Below, piece after piece: positions 10,974 through 22,890 of a stretch of DNA of 64,000 nt. This stretch comes from Stereum hirsutum FP-91666 SS1 (lineage: Eukaryota; Basidiomycota; Agaricomycetes; Russulales; Stereaceae). Both the position numbers and the translations under genes were made by a program. The first letter of the stretch is position 1; every line of letters starts with the position of its first letter. Where the stretch lies: assembly GCF_000264905.1 (NCBI RefSeq), contig NW_006763153.1:207982-271981 (forward strand), written 5' to 3'. A model generated the notes under the pieces. That model was not told the DNA's origin, ran no database searches, and worked only from the letters and a program-made list of their open reading frames with translations.

Positions 10974-12540
10974 ATCAGCCTCCAACCACCCGCTCAACTC
11001 CTCCTCCCTCACATCGATTCCCTCCATCCCGCCCAACCACCCCCTAACCAAAAGCTGGACCCATCCCTCCGTCCTCCTCACCATCCCCGGTTTCGCCTCG
11101 CTCAAGCTGATCATAAACTCCAGCGCCGCCTTCCTCACCTTCTCCGCTTCGAGATCCTGTTCGTCTTGGGGGTCGTCTTCGGCACCGGAGGAGTGCGAGT
11201 GGGGAGAGAGATGGGAGGGGGAGGGTGGGAACGTGAATGCGCCGGAGGAAGGGCCGGAAGAAGAGGAGGGGAAGGGACGGGCGACGGTGGGTGTGGGGCC
11301 TGGGTCGGCACTGGGGAGGATGAGACCTGGAAGCCATCGAAGGAGGGCGGGGAGATGGGGTGCGAAGAGGGAGGGAGAAGAGGTGGCGAGTGGGGTTAGG
11401 GTGTTTAAGAACCTGTTGTGGCGGTGGCGTTGGACGAGATATGGACGATATAGTGGAAGCTGTCAGTGAGAAGAGAGTGAGGGAGGAGCGTAAGAGACGT
11501 ACCGAGGGAGTTGGGAGGCGGGGAGAGAGGGGAGGGTGTCGAGGATGGGGTACATCAGTTTGAGGGCGTGAGGGAGGGAATGTGGCGAGAGGGCGGAGAG
11601 GTAAGAGACGGAGCCTATGAGGGCTGCATGGCGAACCTATGGTAAGGATAACGGTTAGAACGTATGCAACACGGTGGTTATAAATGGGCAAAGTGAGAAG
11701 AAAAATAAAGTAGAACGAGCACATCGAGATGTGGCGACGGCGTGATAACGCCATCAGACCAAGACGGGAATGGCTACCACAGACGGCATGCCCCAATCGT
11801 CCATGGAATTTCAAGAATAAAAAGAGTGGGTAGAGCACTCACATCGACACTCTGCGGATCCTGCAATCCCCTTCCAAAGACTTCGACCACCGCCTCCGTC
11901 TGCAAATCCAACACCAGGTTCGGACATCCGCCAAACACGCTAAACGCGCTCTGCCTCTGCCCAGGTTCGCTTGAGTTCGTCATCTGGAACGCCTGGGCCT
12001 AAAGCGCGTGCCACGGCCTTCCTCTGGCCATGGAGTTGTTCGCTAGATCGGAGACGGTGTCTACGCATTTGCGGCGGACGACGGAGGAGGGTTCGTGTGC
12101 GAGTGAGTGGAGGAGAAGACGTTCGAGGGTGGTTAGGGTTTGGGATGAGAGATGGTCGTAGAGGGTGAGGTGGGAGGACGCGTGTGGTTTGTGGGGCGAA
12201 GGGGACGGAGCCGGGCGGATAAGGACGAGCGAGAAGGATCTCATCTACTAGTAATTCAGTAGACTTTCAACGATGAAGCGCAGATAAGACTTACGACCTC
12301 GGTATCTGCGCGAGTGGCGAACTGAGTCAGTGCGAGGACGTAGACCTCGGGCGTCTGCGCAGGCCTCTCGTTGACCGCCTTTTGTGCACTGTATTCATCC
12401 ATTGAGCGTCTATGCAACCATAACATTGACAAATAACATACTTTGAACCGATCTCGTTGTCTCCTAGGACAAGGATTTGGGTGAGCTTTGTAGTTACTTC
12501 TGTAGGTACGACTAGATTGATGTCGGTTAAGATTGCGATG
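10974..12540 (-). pseudogene. Importin-5/Kap121-like karyopherin, 5' fragment
   Basis: Importin-5 (Kap121/Pse1) is a HEAT-repeat nuclear import receptor of about 1,100 residues. Minus-strand exons give, in order: LVLGDNEIGS (about 12470); QTPEVYVLALTQFATRADTE (about 12320); MRSFSLVLIRP with TLERLLLHSLAHEPSSVVRR (12000-12243); AQAFQMTNSSEPGQRQSAF and DLQTEAVVEVFGRGLQDP (11850-11998); LSALSPHSLPHALKLMYPIL (about 11530-11630); and RKAALEFMISLSEAKPGMVR ending at EAD (10974). That covers only about the first third of the family length. Beyond the last donor (GTGAGT at 10973) no further HEAT sequence follows. In addition an in-frame TAG at 11999-12001 replaces the expected Gln before AQAF, and the usual RRLLFR segment after LVLIR is missing. 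Truncated pseudogene. A dispersed repeat lies about 140 bases upstream of its first exon. Confidence 0.8.
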
Positions 12541-12683
12541 GTTAGACTGGAATTACGTCCAGTCAGTAATCAACACTCCCCTATTGTGTGCAATCGAGAG
12601 TCAAGGCAATGAGGAGAAGAGAGGAGGAGTGGCTGGAGGACGAAAAGAACAATGAGCACGATGGGCGCTAGTCCGCACGTGCT

Positions 12684-13122
12684 TTACCTTGCTTGAAGGT
12701 CCATCCTACCCCCGTAAAGAATCGACCCGGAGATAAACATGGACAAACAGCGGACTTATTATGTGGCACCAGTGTGTGGCGTCGCAGAGGGTCTGACCGC
12801 TACCCTCGGATGTGATTGCAGCGATTCATGTGCAGGCGTTGATGCTCTGAACTGGGTTGTTGATAATTAACGGCGGCAGTTTAAATATATGGCTTTGCGA
12901 CTCGTTGTACAGCACAAAATGACGGGGCCTCCAAATGAAACTGCTATAATAACATTGACCATAATCATGAATCAGTCTCGCGCTAGACGGATAACTTTCC
13001 GTCGGACGCAATGAGGCCCATACCGTTCGCTGCCTTGACATTTAGGTTCATCGGCCTGTGCTTTGCCTTGAAGGAATCTTCAGTCAACTTGACTGGTTCG
13101 CAGAATGTTGACAATGATTGGG
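12684..13122 (+). repeat. Dispersed repeat copy 1 (about 440 bp)
   Basis: Starts TTACCTTGCTTGAAGGT and ends GTTGACAATGATTGGGC. It is clearly similar, base for base over most of its length, to 55621-56096 in the same orientation. Shared landmarks include CAGCGGACTTATTATGTGGC, CGCTACCCTC and GAACTGGGTTGTTG. No terminal inverted repeat, no open frame of note and no obvious target duplication. It could be a SINE, solo LTR or other non-autonomous element. Confidence 0.8.
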
Positions 13123-16100
13123 CTCGCCGGGCACGGCGTAAGCACTTCCGATCCCGTTCAGGAACATGTGGTATAGAGCAGACCAGAAGTGCTTGTGCAA
13201 GTTATTTACCAAGCAAGGTGGCTGCTGCCGAAGGTGGCGCTCCCCCAGTCTGATTGCCATTTCAAATTCCCTGTCACTCTTTGCCACGCCACCATTCTCT
13301 TTCCTCGTTCCTCTCCTCGTTCCCTCCTCTCCTCTCCCGCTACCGCTGCTACGTCCTGAACATTAAGAATGGCTATGTAACCTATCTACTCAGCTTTGAC
13401 TCTTCTGTCTACCCTCGATTCAACGCCACGCACCCTTTTTAACCTCGAGCTCCCTGATGCTGTCACCCCTGCTCCCCATCCGTTCTACCCTCCGAACCAC
13501 CTCCCCTTCCCTTTCTGCTCCCACATCCTCCAACAGCCGTCTCATCAAACGATGAAACATCGAAGCTGCCGCGAGAAACGCTCACCCTCTAAGCTTTAGG
13601 CTGGCGAACTTCCTGCTCGACGACCCGTCCTGCTGGGATATATCACCTACTCTGCAGGACCATCATCTGTGATCGTGCCTGTGATATCTGGGGCCGGACG
13701 CGCGTTTATTTTTCGCATTCGTTTACTTTCCTCGTTTGTATCGTCCTCGTTTGCGGGACTACAGCACGACCGTTGTTGATGTTTACTTCGTCTTAAGCTC
13801 GCTAGACTCGTCCTCCTCGTGAACAGCTTTCTTCGGGATGCATCACGACTACACGCATGCGATATATCCGCTCAGCCCATAGATCTGACATCTCCCATTT
13901 CATGTCACCCACGTTCCCTCTCGATAATGCTCTCGTTCAGGATGTAATTCTCTCCTAACATTTCTCTTCGTCACTTTATTCGTGCGCGAGCATGGATCTT
14001 ACTGCATGTCGGTCTAACCGAGGGATAAGTCTCCGCCCGTGTTATATATCCCTTAACCCGTCATAAATCAAAGCGCATCCACCGTCACAAGCGACGACAT
14101 CGCCCCTTCGAACTTTCTCGCATTTCCACACCTCACCTGCTACTAGACTATGTTTGATCCAGTGTGAATCGGTACATTTTATCATTACCATTTTAAAGTT
14201 GTTAATTTGGATTGTGCCCTCCTCGATTGTATGTACATTGAATATTCATTGGGCTTTCATTCGTGCGCCCATGAATGTATATTCTGATTTAGCATCCGGG
14301 CCACACTGGATGACTCTCATAGACCCTCACAGGCACGACCACCCCGCCACAGGCAGGGGCCTCTGCATATTTGTCGCTTGATAGTTGTGTGTTGCCACGA
14401 TCGTCACCTCCCAGCTCTCTGGGACAGTTCAAAGAGAACATTCGGATACCCATGGCAGATCCTCTAGCATATACAGGCATTCTCAGCCCACTAGTATGCC
14501 TGATACAGTGAATGACTGACCCTGAGTGTACATTGAGTCTACACTGAATTTATACCTCGGCAACTCTGAACTCCAACATTTATTCATCATGGTTTCTTGA
14601 ATGTACATCGGGAAAACGCGATGTACATTGGTTCAAACATGGTCTACTCTGTCACGGAAAGGAAACCTCACATATTCCCTTTTATCGCTTATGGGCCATC
14701 TTTCGGCGTAGTCTGACTCCAAGGCGAATCATCGGCTGGGACACCCGTTTGAAGCCCGCTGCCCATAGTCGCCACCCGTTATAGCTTGCCATATTTGATT
14801 CGCAGAAGCACTTGGTTCGTAACTTTGGTGGTTTGCGTCCTCGATAAGCATCACTTTCGCCTCGTCTGTATCTCCTTACGCGTGATGCCGATAAAGATAC
14901 TGAATATCCCTCGCGCGCTCTACGGTTGGACGACCCAGTGGTACGTTACCCCGGACTTAAGCTATGCAGGATCGTAGCCGGTAAGCAAGGTAGTCTCCTG
15001 TCTGACCGCCCTTTTTTTGCCTTGCCAAAGAGGTCTGTGTTTGCTTTCGTTAGTGTGTGTGCGATACGGTGCAGTTTATGGATCGTACGTGCGATCGTCG
15101 ACTCCATTCGCTGCCCCTCTCACTTCCTGGGAGCTCTCAGCCCGTCGCCACAGGATTCATCGTCACCGAGGATGACCCGCATCGTACTCGTTCCACGCGT
15201 TGTACGATCTCGATTAGGAGGAGATGGTGAATATAGCATGGCATGTACTGCTTGCTATTGAAGGGAGAGTACAAACCCGAAAACAGAAGACGGAATTGCG
15301 TGGTCGACTCGTTCTACGTGAAGACATAGTGCTTGTCGTCGAGGATCTCAGTGATCGAGACTTCACGATACTTCATGAAAGTTGGCACACATAATGGATC
15401 TCGGTAGTCGAGATATTTAGTGCAAGTTGTGGCAACGGGACCCTAATAACAATGGGCCATGCTACGGTACTTGCACTCTCCTATTACCGATTTATCAGAC
15501 TCACCCGACAAGACCCACTTATGATAGCAAAGACTCGATTACGACACTACGCTATGATACTGGCTGTTGGATGTGGTTAACACGAGGTAACTACTTACAA
15601 GCAAGCAGATAGTATAGGAAGTGACTGGTCGCCACACCGCCAGCGGGGTTGACTTTACAGCTCTGACCTATATGAGTGATACGATGACTATGCCAGTTTG
15701 TTCCGTTCATGGGAAGAATAGTAAAACGGGGAGTTGCGACGCCTTTACTGGTCAAAAATGACGAGTTCTTCGGCCTCTCACAACGTTGGCGCACTGTTTG
15801 CATCGGGAGTTGTAGTCCACTCGGTTTATGCAACAGACACGTATGTACGACAAATGCAGATCGTAAGACTCTGTGTGTGTGTGCTCGAGACCCCGGGGGC
15901 GGGACGGGAAGACGTGTGGGCAGTATGCTTCAAATAGAACAAAGAGCGTCTGTCCTGGGCGCTAGGGCCACAGTCGCTCATAGAAGAATAGCCTTGCACT
16001 GCTAGGCCCGGCGAAACAGCACAAAATTACTTGCAAATCGTAAGACCCCTGGCTGTGAGCACAACATCCCGCTCGTGAAAGTAACCGAAGCCGAAGGAAA

Positions 16101-16498
16101 CAGAAGAGAACGTAGAGTTTCATCATAGTTGTAAGCACACTTTCAGAGGACGAATAACAGCGTCAACATTCGTCGCCGGAGCTTTGCTGCCTGTGGGGGA
16201 AATAGCGTCCACTCCTCCACATGGTGAATAGTTTGGCGTATAGCTTTTAGTGAAAGCGTCAAGACGAGGGTCACAGGCTAGTGAAGACAGAGCCCAATCT
16301 GTTGTGCTCGCATGACGATGTGAATAGACTCGTGGCGAAAGGTGAAATACATCACCAACACTGTCCATTAATAAACCAAATGAGGTGGGACTTTCAACGA
16401 CGCTCGTTAAGAAAACCCATGGGTGACTGCCATCGCATCGTGTCAGCCCGAGATCCGCAATCGAGGATGTTCGAAGAGTCGTTTACATTGTACATACC
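13123..16498. other. Gene desert
   Basis: About 3.4 kb without a recognisable gene on either strand. The motif TGTACATTG or a near copy recurs at about 14230, 14526, 14602 and 14622. Open frames are short and the compositions are not protein-like. Confidence 0.4.
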
Positions 16499-16655
16499 AC
16501 TGGGTGACTTTCCGTAGCAGTCTAGGAGCGTTTCTTGATGCACAGAAGCACAAATACAAGGCTCTCAGCCAATCAAAACTCGACCTGAGCCTCTTTTCTG
16601 TGTTCTAGGCCTCTAGAACGTGCACAAACTCCCTACGGAAAGTCACCCACTAGAT
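16499..16655. mobile_element. Short MITE-like element with terminal inverted repeats
   Basis: TGGGTGACTTTCCGTAG at the left end (about 16501-16517) is repeated exactly, inverted, as CTACGGAAAGTCACCCA at about 16632-16648. The element is about 150 bases with no coding capacity. The repeat pair would form a hairpin. Size and structure fit a non-autonomous DNA element; no transposase family can be assigned. Confidence 0.5.
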
Positions 16656-17070
16656 CCATCACTTTACGCTGGGTTGATCATGAGTAATTCTTCATAGATT
16701 TGACACAGGGACAACGATGATATATTTATGCATCTGTGAGTAGTTGGAATACACTCGAAGATGGGGATCACAGCGCACCGGAAGCTGGCCTACCCAACAT
16801 CGCCTATACAGTTTCGTAGTACCCAAGTCTTTGAGAATTCTAGGGGCGGGTTATATCTACGAAGCCCCAGATGAGGTGTGAGCTTCGGTATTGCGACGGG
16901 GGTGTTGAAGGTCATAGGTACTGCAAAGAACGAGTAAAGACATGGAGACAACGTTGCAGAGGGCGGACCGAAACCATAATGCAAGGTTAGGGTGCGCAAC
17001 GCCACAACTGACCTCCACTAACTCCCGGTCGAGATACCTTCTTTCTTTCCATTGGTATCTTATAGTGTCA

Positions 17071-17305
17071 AGATGCTTATTGCCCTAATGATCAAGACAT
17101 ACATCGCTATACGAGGCTGGTACGATCCCTCGTGCTTTGCAGAAATAGAGGTGTAATCAAACGCTTCCCCTTCGACCTCATCCTCAAGATCGGCAGGGAC
17201 GACGTCGCGTCTGAAGCCGCCACTGTGAACTTCATCCGCTCAAATACGACTATTCCCGTCCCGCACGTCGTCGCGTCCGACAACGCATTCGGAAGGTCCT
17301 AATAT
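17071..17305 (+). pseudogene. APH-family phosphotransferase, 5' fragment
   Basis: Matches the N-terminal 75 residues of the intact gene at 53055-53861: MLIALMIKTYIAIRGWYDPS aligns with MLIALIIEIYVAIRSWYDRS, and VASEAATVNFIRSNTTIPVP with VASESATVRFVRSNTTIPIP. A small deletion near 17140-17150 shifts the frame after WYDPS. Similarity stops near 17305, before the catalytic region, so the Brenner-type HGD motif is absent. This is a truncated, frameshifted paralog, non-functional as an enzyme. Confidence 0.8.
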
Positions 17306-17572
17306 GAGACGCAATATACGATATGAGGGCTTGCTCGAGCTGCTCGAGCTGATTTTAGAATTGAGCAGCCCCCTGCTAGGTTCGAATAAGTACAACGCCC
17401 ACCACGCGACATACATATCTTCATACGAGTTCCTGACCCTTGTCCCTGAGATGCGTATAAAAGGCTGTCTACTGACTTTTATCCTCTGTACTTGGCCTTT
17501 CGACACCCATTCCCGTCCTTAGGCTCCACCGCGCATCCCAGTGATAGACGTTAACCTCACAGTCCACCGACG

Positions 17573-20500
17573 ATGTCTCTGTCCACCGTATCCATCAAGA
17601 GTCATACGACTGCGTCGTCGCCGATGCCGCATGTGCTTTATTCGGTGGAAGTCGAAGGAGACGGTACCGAACTAAGGGTGGTGCAGAAGCGCTATTCTGA
17701 TGCAGGTTCTCCATTCCTCATATTTCCCTCCTGTCCTTCACCGCCGTCGACACCCTCTCCACATCCCAATAAAATCCTGCATCATTGAAATGAAACCACA
17801 CGTGACGAACTGACCGGTTTGACTCCCTCATACAACTAGTTTCTTGCCTTACACTCCTCCTTCGCCACACGACCACCCATATCGCTCCCTCCAAAGAGGA
17901 TCCTCGTCACGACCTTCATTCCCTCCGCCTGTGTCGATGATTCCCTCATCTCAGAACGCAAAGCTGGTCTCTCGGCATATCTCTCCTATCTCGTCTCCTC
18001 CCCCGAGTACCGCGATCTCCCTTCCCTTCGAGAGTTCCTCGCTGTTGGTGACGGTCAGGGCACAGAAGGGGAGAGACCAGACGAAAGGTTTGATTTGGAA
18101 GATGCGTTGCCGAGTACGATGACGAGGAAGAAGGAGCTGGAGTTGAAGGCCGAGATGTTGAAGGCGGATGCGAATGGTGCGGCTAAGACCGGAGAGGGAG
18201 AAGCGAAGAGGGAGGCAACGTTCATCGCCGCCTCTTATTATCCTGGTATGTTATTCAATCCATGCTCCGAAGCCTGTAAAAGATCACACTGATGCTCTGT
18301 GCTTTTAGTAGATTAGGCCGAAGATACGATCGCCCCAGAGAATATTGACTATTCGAAGTTCGATATCCTCTTATATGGTGCGCTGCTTCACCTCTTGTTT
18401 TGCATCTCTCAAGCATAGACTTATCGTCTCAACTGCATTACTTCATAACAGCCTTTGCCACGCCCAACTCGTCTTCGACCCTTACCTGGGACTCCGGTTC
18501 TCAGGCTCTCCTTCAACGGCTCGTGAGCTCTGCGAATAGCAGTGGGGCTGGGACGAAGATCGTTCTTTCGGCCGGAAGTACGTCTTGCACTACGAATTCC
18601 TGATAGCGTTTGTGCGATTTGGAGAAGTCGGCTGATGATTTGTTTGTGTTTAGGTTGGAGTGGGTCGTATTGGTTCAGGTTCATTGCCGAGAGCGTTCCT
18701 TTTTCGTTATCGGCATTCACAACCTCACCGTGGCCCACGATATATGTGTGCGCGTTGTGCATACAGCCAGGCGATGTCATCCTCCGTGAACCGTACGGCG
18801 TTCATCAATGCGCTTTCGAGCGCTGTGAGCACTTATGGGCTTTCCGGTACGTATATGCTTATACATCTCCATTTAATCTCATCATACCCTTTTATACTAC
18901 TCCCATGACATACGCCTCTCCATCTTTTTGCCATATGACTTCACCCATGCCACATACGTAACCCACCGCGTATTTTCCCCTTACGCCTCCAGAGAACCGA
19001 CGACGCATCTATCTATCTGACTTTTAGGCATCGACATCGACTGGGTAATACCTCTCCTCCGCAGAGAATGAATCTTGGACAGCCCATTCGATTTTGTGCG
19101 CAAATCTACTAGGAATACCCCAACTCAACCGGCGCAGGAAATCCCTTCTCCTCGTCCGACTCCGCCAACCTTCTTTCCTTCTTCACTTCTCTTCGTTCCA
19201 AACTCGGTGCGTACACCTTCGTTGCTCTTTACATCCGCTTTCACTCTAAGCTTTCCACATATTACACCGATATTTTCCCCTCCTCGTACCCATCCCACAC
19301 CTTTACCGTAACTCTTTGACTCGCGCACTTTTGGACTGACGAAAAATGGCATGGATAAGCTCTTCGGCGATCATTTCAGCAGCAGTGACGGATCTGCCTT
19401 GGTCGGGCTCGGACGAAAACCCGTTGACGGATGTCTCGAGTTATGCGGCGCAGATGACTTATGTGAATATAATGTACGTCTCTTCGCATCTCTACCCATG
19501 GCTATGTTAACCCTTTCGAAAAAATCCCTACCGTCAAATCCACACTTCTTGGACGATTCGTTTGTGTGTGATGGAAGTGCCAGGTACTAATCAAACTTGG
19601 TGCGGTATCTGCAGGAACTACGACATCTTTCAATCGTCGAGCACACCAGGCCCAAACGCGCCCCTCGGTGCGCCTTACTTTCAATCTTCATCTCCTTACT
19701 CTTCCAACTGAACTGATGCGCTCCAATCTACCTTGTTCACGCTCACAGGCGACCTATGCGGAACATCCTCCCTCCCGAATTACTACGCCGAAGCTGCGTT
19801 CCTCCAATGGACCTCCGCTGGCATGCCCGCATCCAAAGTTCTCCTTGGGCTACCTTTATATGGATACGTGAGCGACAGCACGAAGACCGGTCTGACCGGG
19901 TCCTTGTTGCCCCCTTCGTCTTCTTCTGCTGCTCAAGGGAATGGGGATGCGAAGGTGGCGCCGAGAGCAAGGAATGCGAGGCCGAGCCATCCAACTAGTG
20001 GCGTTAATGGGTTGACCGGGGCGAAGGGAGTGGATGGGAAGGTGAAAGCACAAGATGTGGATTTGACGAGCTGGTACGGGCAGCAGATCCCGTTCACCAA
20101 TATCGTCAGTTCGGGCGCTCTGGTCCTCGGCTCGGATGGGGCTTATGGACAGGATGGGGGGTTCACTATGGGTGCGTTTTCTCCTCCTGTGTTCTTCGTC
20201 TCTCCAGGTCGGGTCAAGGTCTTAGGATGTGTGCTGATGAGATGCGTTGATAGCCTGGGATGACTGTAGCGATACACCGGTGAGTCGCGACTGGTCTCAT
20301 TGCAGGCGGTCGAAATACTGATTTGCGCATTCGGACGTATAGTTCTTGTATGACACGTCGGAGAGCACGGTGGTCACGTACGATGGTACGTTCTCGTCTT
20401 GCATGCTTGGGAGTTGATTCTGAGGAAGTATTGCGTTTATAGATACGTATTCACTCGGCGATAAAGCCGCCTATGCCAAGTCACAGTCGATGGCTGGTAA

Positions 20501-20770
20501 GTATAGGCCTCAATCGCATTCCTCCAATCAGATTGAACCTTCGCTGTTGTTCTCCAGGCTGTTTCACGTGGTCGATGGACCAGGTACGTTCTTGCTGCTT
20601 TCGTCTTTTCAGTTCCATTCTGTGTGCTAACAAACTATACGTGTGTCGAACAGGACGAGAAAAGAGGATTGTGTGCTGCGTCTGCAGGAAATGTGGCCCC
20701 GGGCCGCGGCCGGCCACTGCCGGGTCGAACTTCACCGTCTCGTTCACCGTCTTCTCTCTATCTCTGACTC
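17573..20770 (+). pseudogene. PX domain plus GH18 chitinase, one nonsense codon
   Basis: Exon 1 (17573-17701) and exon 2 (17840-18245) encode a phosphoinositide-binding PX domain: VLYSVEVEGDGTELRVVQKR, then SLPPKRILVTTFIPSACVDD and SAYLSYLVSSPEYRDLPSL. Exon 2 runs on without a stop into FIAASYYP, the first strand of a GH18 barrel. Later exons continue it: AEDTIAPENIDYSKFDILLY (18312-18377), AFATPNSSST (18452-18577), SWSGSYWFSQAMSSSVNRTA (18654-18678 plus 18767-18846), and the catalytic GIDIDWEYP (19028-19044 plus 19113 on) with the DxDxE pattern intact. Then come SSYAAQMTYVNI, ASKVLLGLPLYGY, WYGQQIPF and GCFTWSMDQ near 20580. The codon at 18314-18316 is TAG where GH18 proteins have Trp (YYPDW). 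Intron 1 would use a GC donor. No signal peptide is visible. The C-terminal exon after 20654 is uncertain. Chitinases cleave beta-1,4-GlcNAc polymers. Confidence 0.75.
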
Positions 20771-20974
20771 GCACCGTCTCTCTCTCTCTCTTGCTCTGTC
20801 TCGCAAACCGTCCGTTTCTCTCGCTCTGTCCCGCTTTCTCTTGCTTTCAATTCCGCTCCCTCTGGCTTTCTTTCACTTGTTGGTCCATTCGTCCACCATT
20901 CGGAGTCTTCAGTCATTCTCCATCCGCTTCCATCTCCACTCGCCGTGGCTGCAACCTGTCCAGTTTCAAAAGAC

Positions 20975-22890
20975 ATGAAAACGCGAGCCCAAAAGAGAGG
21001 AAACTCGTCGAAAGAGCCACAGGAAGAGGGACCGGCCCATGCGCTTGAGGTGCGTGTGTTTCGGGCGATCGAGTCTCGTACCGTCACACTGATGCCCGAC
21101 TTTTGTCCTTATCATTTCTCAACTTCTTTTCCTCCTCGTGCTTGACGTTTCTTCTCTTCAACATCTTCAAGGCTCCAGCCCCTTCGTCCTCAGTCGTCCC
21201 CTTCCCTCCTTCCCATCAGCCAGGCAAGATCGAGCTAATCCCCAAGGAGCTCCTCTGTCAGATCTTTCGACACGCCTGCCACGGAGCCACCACCTTCACC
21301 ATTCCCGGCGCCTCAGGCGCACCGGACCACACTTCCGCCCTGCCTACCCCCGTCGCCTTGACCCACGTGAACAAACGCTGGCGGGCGGTGGCGACGAGCT
21401 ACCAACCTATTTGGGCAGACGTCTCAGGCGAGGTGTCAGGCCGGTGGACCACACACTACATCGAGAGGTCTGGAGAGCATCCGCTCAAGCTCGAAATATG
21501 GCCCTGGGACATTCGGGAATGGGATGACACGATTGCAGCGATCACGCAGGCCATCGGCCGCACCACCGACCTCCGCATCCTCTCCATGTCCTCTGGATGG
21601 GCCGTCACGGGGTGTAGGGATACCAAGCTGCTCTCCGCTCTGGGCGAGTGCCAGTCTGACGCCCTGAAGCTCTTCCACCTGTCCTCGTACCCCGAGTGCA
21701 TGGCAGACTATCGACTCTCGTTTATTGTCGTCCCCGGCGACTTTCTCTCCCTCGGCGCCCCGAACTTGAAAGAGGTCATTGTCAATGCACCGTTTTACCT
21801 CCCGCCACGCCACAACCTCCTCCTGAACCCGTCGGTACACACGCTCGGCATGCTCAACATCCCTAAAGAGGCCTTCATGAAAATTATCGATCACTCCCCC
21901 GTGATCTTCAAGGTATCCAACCTCATGTGCACCATCGGCTGGCGGAACTTCCTATTCGATCTGGATGTCGATCCCGAGCCCGAGCCCGCTCACCATATCG
22001 TCCCGCTGGACCAAACGCCCACGGTGGCCAATGTCGGTCTGTTCTCGGTGCAGGAGATTCCCATGGACATGCTCCACCGCCTCACCATCTCGCCCTTCTT
22101 TCAATCCAGCAGCTTCAAGAGTATCATGGTGACCACCTCCTCCGTCTCCCTCTCTCCCATCTTGCACCAACAGCACGTGCACGCGCTGAGCCTCTTGTTC
22201 CAGCGCGCGGCCGACCTCTTACCGTTCGAATACGTCAGTATCGGGCTGGAACAGGGCTACCGCAACTCGGAGACCATCTCCATCGAATGCGGGCGACTGG
22301 GCACCGCCACCGACGACTCGAGCATATATTGGACCCCAGAGAAGGACGACCTCCTCTTCTTCTTCGCATTCAAGTGTCCGATGTTGCAGGCAGTACCTCA
22401 GTGGGCCCCATCGATGTGGAGCATGATGTGGCCCGCGGAAATGCCGTCGCCTCGCCACCTCCGGCTCGGACGGGACATGGTCAATGTGCCCTTCACGGAC
22501 AAGGACTTACCAGGCCATCTCTCCACGATATGGCTGCAAACAGCAGCCAGATTCCCTGACGTGACCACACTGAGCCTGGAGGACCCCATGTACGATGCCC
22601 TCTCACTCCTTGGGCGACCCACAGAACCAGGAGACGCCCACTCGCTCCCTTTTCCCCTCCTGGAGACCCTCATCGTCACCTGGGTGCCTAAGCCCATCCA
22701 CCAAAATACCCCCTTGCGCATCGAACCCCTCCACTACCTCCAGCGCATATGGAGAACCCTGAGGCATCGGCACTTGGCCGATTTTCCTCCCCTTCGCCGC
22801 CTCGTCCTCGCAAACTTTGGGGGCTTGCCGCCTCAGTTTCCGAAGGACGCCGTCGATATGGCATATGTGGAGCAGGTCATCATGACTTGA
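20975..22890 (+). CDS. F-box-like domain protein
   Basis: Two exons, 20975-21049 and 21172-22890, join in phase to give 597 residues. The first exon encodes a short basic leader (MKTRAQKRGNSSKEPQEEG). After the intron a Pro/Ser stretch leads to an F-box-like motif, IELIPKELLCQIFRHAC, then the typical agaric pattern ALTHVNKRWRAVATSYQPIW. The remaining 480 residues have the loosely repeated Leu-rich strands seen in these proteins, for example TTDLRILSMSS and GAPNLKEVIVNAPFYLP. F-box proteins act as substrate receptors of SCF ubiquitin ligases by binding Skp1. The substrate cannot be inferred here. No stops or frameshifts. The large uninterrupted second exon is normal for this family. It follows the chitinase gene on the same strand by about 200 bases. 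Confidence 0.75.

Noticed and set aside
18246..18311. Chitinase TAG explained by alternative splicing
   Set aside because: The acceptor candidates at 18308, 18311 and 18316 were tried. Only the one at 18311 keeps the downstream frame, and it includes the TAG.
21138..22721. Alternative frames inside the F-box gene (for example 21927-22559)
   Set aside because: Shadows of a long GC-rich coding exon; His/Arg-rich with no family.
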